Origin: Bifidobacteriaceae bacterium
GTDB lineage: Bacteria > Actinomycetota > Actinomycetes > Actinomycetales > WQXJ01
Reading direction: 5' to 3'
DNA length: 24,234 nucleotides
NCBI GenBank assembly: GCA_031265345.1
Contig: JAISCU010000204.1
Coordinates: 1-24,234, forward strand
Part shown: positions 22,688 to 24,234 of the stretch, piece after piece
Position numbering within the stretch: the first letter of the stretch is position 1
Layout: the number at the start of each line of letters is the position of its first letter
Program-made: the position numbers and the translations under genes
Notes under the pieces: model-generated
The model's input: only the letters and a program-made list of their open reading frames with translations
Database searches by the model: none
Told to the model about the DNA's origin: nothing

Positions 22688-23796
22688 CCAAGCCCCAACC
22701 CGCCGCCGCCGACCCGGCGGAAGGGGCTGGCGGGCTGGCCGCTCCAGTGCGGCTCGCGGAAGACCCCGCCGCCGTCCTGCACCCAGGCGACGCGCTCGAC
22801 GTGCTGCCGCGCCTCGCCGCCGCGTCGTTCCACGCCGTAGTCACCGACCCGCCCTACGCCATCGGCATGGACACCTGGGACGAGCCCGCCGCGTTCACCC
22901 GAATCGCCCAAGAGCGCGGCATCGACCTGGACGGGCACGGCGGCGCCCTGGAAGGGTTCCGTGCCTGGACCAGGGCGTGGGCACTCGAGGCGCGGCGCGT
23001 GTTGAAGCCGGGCGGGTGGCTGGTGTGCTTCGGCGGGGCCCGCGCCTGGCACCACGCGGCGCTCGGCATCGAGCAAGCCGGCTACCAGATCAAAGACCAG
23101 ATCGCGTGGCTCTACACCAGCGGCGTGCCGAAAAACCTCGACGTGTCCAACGCCATCGACCAGCACCTCGGCCACCCACGACCCGACCGGCGCGTCGGCA
23201 AACCCCAAGACGGGCTCCTCCAAGGCCGCCGGGTCGCCGACAAGGGCGAGCCCGCCACCGAGGAGGCTCGCCGGTGGGCGGGATGGGGCACCGCCCTCAC
23301 CCCCGCGTTCGAGCCGATCATCGTCGCCCGCGCCCCCACCAGCCTGACCGTCGCGGGCAATGTGCTGGAACACGGGGCCGGGGCGGTCAACACCGCCGCC
23401 GGCGCCCACCTCGGCGGCGGGAGATGGCCCAAGAACGCCGCGCTCGACCACGGCGCCGCCATGTTGCTGGACCGGGACTGCGCCGCGCGGCCAGGAGACC
23501 GGTCCGGGCTGTTCCCGGTCTTCCGCCACCACCCGAAAGCGACCCGAGCCGAACGCCCGACTGTCCACGGCGCCGCCCACCAGACCGTCAAGCCCCTCGG
23601 GCTGATGCGGTGGCTCTGCGCCCTGTTCTGCCCGCCCGGCGGGACCGTCCTCGACCCGTTCGCAGGCACCGGAACCACCCTGGAAGCCGCGCATGATGTC
23701 GGCGCCAACAGCGTCGGTGTGGAACTCGAGCCGGCCAACCAGGAACTCGCGCGGGCCCGCTTGCGCCGCGCATGCCAAGCCCGGCCCATGATCTGA
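22684..23796 (+). CDS. Beta-class DNA methyltransferase (N4/N6 type)
   Basis: Protein of 370 aa starting at GTG 22684, overlapping the preceding stop by four bases. Motif IV is DPPY at residues 55-58 (AVVTDPPYAIGMDTWD), and motif I comes later as DPFAGTGTT at 324-332, followed by GVELEPANQELARARL. This motif order is that of beta-class amino-methyltransferases of the N6_N4_Mtase family. QTVKPLGLMRWL just before motif I is also typical. It would methylate adenine or cytosine amino groups in a short target site. No restriction endonuclease is adjacent, so it looks like an orphan element-encoded methylase that protects transferred DNA from restriction; that purpose is inferred. It is last in its operon. 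Confidence 0.9.
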   Translation: MTKPQPAAADPAEGAGGLAAPVRLAEDPAAVLHPGDALDVLPRLAAASFHAVVTDPPYAIGMDTWDEPAAFTRIAQERGIDLDGHGGALEGFRAWTRAWALEARRVLKPGGWLVCFGGARAWHHAALGIEQAGYQIKDQIAWLYTSGVPKNLDVSNAIDQHLGHPRPDRRVGKPQDGLLQGRRVADKGEPATEEARRWAGWGTALTPAFEPIIVARAPTSLTVAGNVLEHGAGAVNTAAGAHLGGGRWPKNAALDHGAAMLLDRDCAARPGDRSGLFPVFRHHPKATRAERPTVHGAAHQTVKPLGLMRWLCALFCPPGGTVLDPFAGTGTTLEAAHDVGANSVGVELEPANQELARARLRRACQARPMI

Positions 23797-23862
23797 GCCA
23801 AGGCACGAAACGCCCGCGCCGCAGGGCCTTGCCGGCGAACCTCTTCGGCCCAGCCGTACCGG

Positions 23863-24225
23863 TCAGCGGCCGCGTGGCGCCGGTCTGCGGCCTTTCATCG
23901 CGACGCACGATTGGCAATCCATGAACGCGAGCGCGTGACCGAAGAGTTCCCCGTGGAGCGCTTCCCGGGCGCCAAGCCAGGTGTCGAACCATCCGCCCAA
24001 GTCGGCACCAATGAAGCCGGCCAACTCGCGCACATCGTCTGGCAACTGAAGCGGCGTCCCCCTGCGGTGCTTCCCGGAGGCGGTCATCTGCCCGACCAGA
24101 GGGAACTCGAACACAACCGGCTGGAGTGTGATGCGTGCGATTGCGAGCCCACAAGAGCCGCTGCGCCAGCGCCTAGACGGTCGCGCGGGCGCGGAAGAGC
24201 CCGCGGCAGCCCCCGCTTGGAACAT
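23863..24225 (-). CDS. Hypothetical protein at the window edge (possibly partial)
   Basis: Reading from ATG 24225 to the stop at 23863 gives 120 aa. The frame remains open to the window edge, so the gene may begin outside. Residues 1-28 are low-complexity, but the rest looks real: ARITLQPVVFEFPLVGQMTA, SGKHRRGTPLQLPDDVRELA, FIGADLGGWFDTWL and GHALAFMDCQSCVAMKGRR. I do not recognise the family. Two cysteines in DCQSC could bind metal. The base composition is lower in GC than the methyltransferase gene, with which it converges across a 66-bp gap. Confidence 0.5.
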   Translation of the reverse strand: MFQAGAAAGSSAPARPSRRWRSGSCGLAIARITLQPVVFEFPLVGQMTASGKHRRGTPLQLPDDVRELAGFIGADLGGWFDTWLGAREALHGELFGHALAFMDCQSCVAMKGRRPAPRGR

Positions 24226-24234
24226 GGCTGCCAG

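Noticed and set aside
22684..23796. A restriction-modification system
   Set aside because: No endonuclease gene is next to the methyltransferase within the window, so only an orphan methylase can be supported.

Overview
This is very high-GC DNA with long ORFs on both strands, many GTG/TTG starts, an LPFTG sortase signal, and Actinomycetota-type conjugation genes (SCO6880-type, VirB4, VirD4/TraG-like, DUF4913, an SSB, an excisionase/integrase pair). I read it as the chromosome of an actinobacterium carrying integrative and conjugative elements (ICEs) next to a proline tRNA attachment site. The genus cannot be named from the sequence.

Left block (1-8.46 kb): the distal part of a type IV conjugation operon on the + strand. 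It runs from the Pro-rich tail of an upstream protein through an SCO6880-like protein, a VirB4 ATPase, a small hypothetical protein, a VirD4/TraG-type coupling ATPase, an SSB and a DUF4913 protein. Two lower-GC genes sit antisense inside it: a DUF6650-like gene between the SCO6880 and virB4 genes, and a membrane-anchored protein between the coupling protein and ssb.

Recombination block (8.47-13.5 kb): a minus-strand excisionase, a divergent tyrosine integrase, then the attachment site. A 3309-bp Mu/Tn7-type transposon (9999-13307) has inserted in the last codons of the integrase gene. It encodes a DUF6431-like helper, a DDE transposase and an AAA ATPase, has imperfect terminal inverted repeats, and is flanked by a perfect 5-bp target duplication (ACCCC). 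It gives the integrase a new C-terminus.

Attachment zone (13.35-15.35 kb): two copies of a tRNA-Pro 3' end (13471 and 15235), both on the minus strand and neither a complete tRNA. At identical offsets to the left of each copy lie the same 10-mer and a pair of 11-bp direct repeats that look like integrase arm sites. An integrase 3' remnant precedes the second copy. This suggests two related elements stacked in one tRNA, the second decayed to a NYN-domain gene, repeats, two orphan terminators and the integrase scar.

Right block (15.35-24.2 kb): a minus-strand pair (a membrane-anchored protein and a Schlafen AlbA_2-domain protein), then a tightly coupled + strand operon. The operon encodes a sortase-anchored surface protein with five 123-residue repeats, a hypothetical protein and a beta-class DNA methyltransferase. 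It resembles the front end of another conjugative element. A minus-strand hypothetical gene closes the window.
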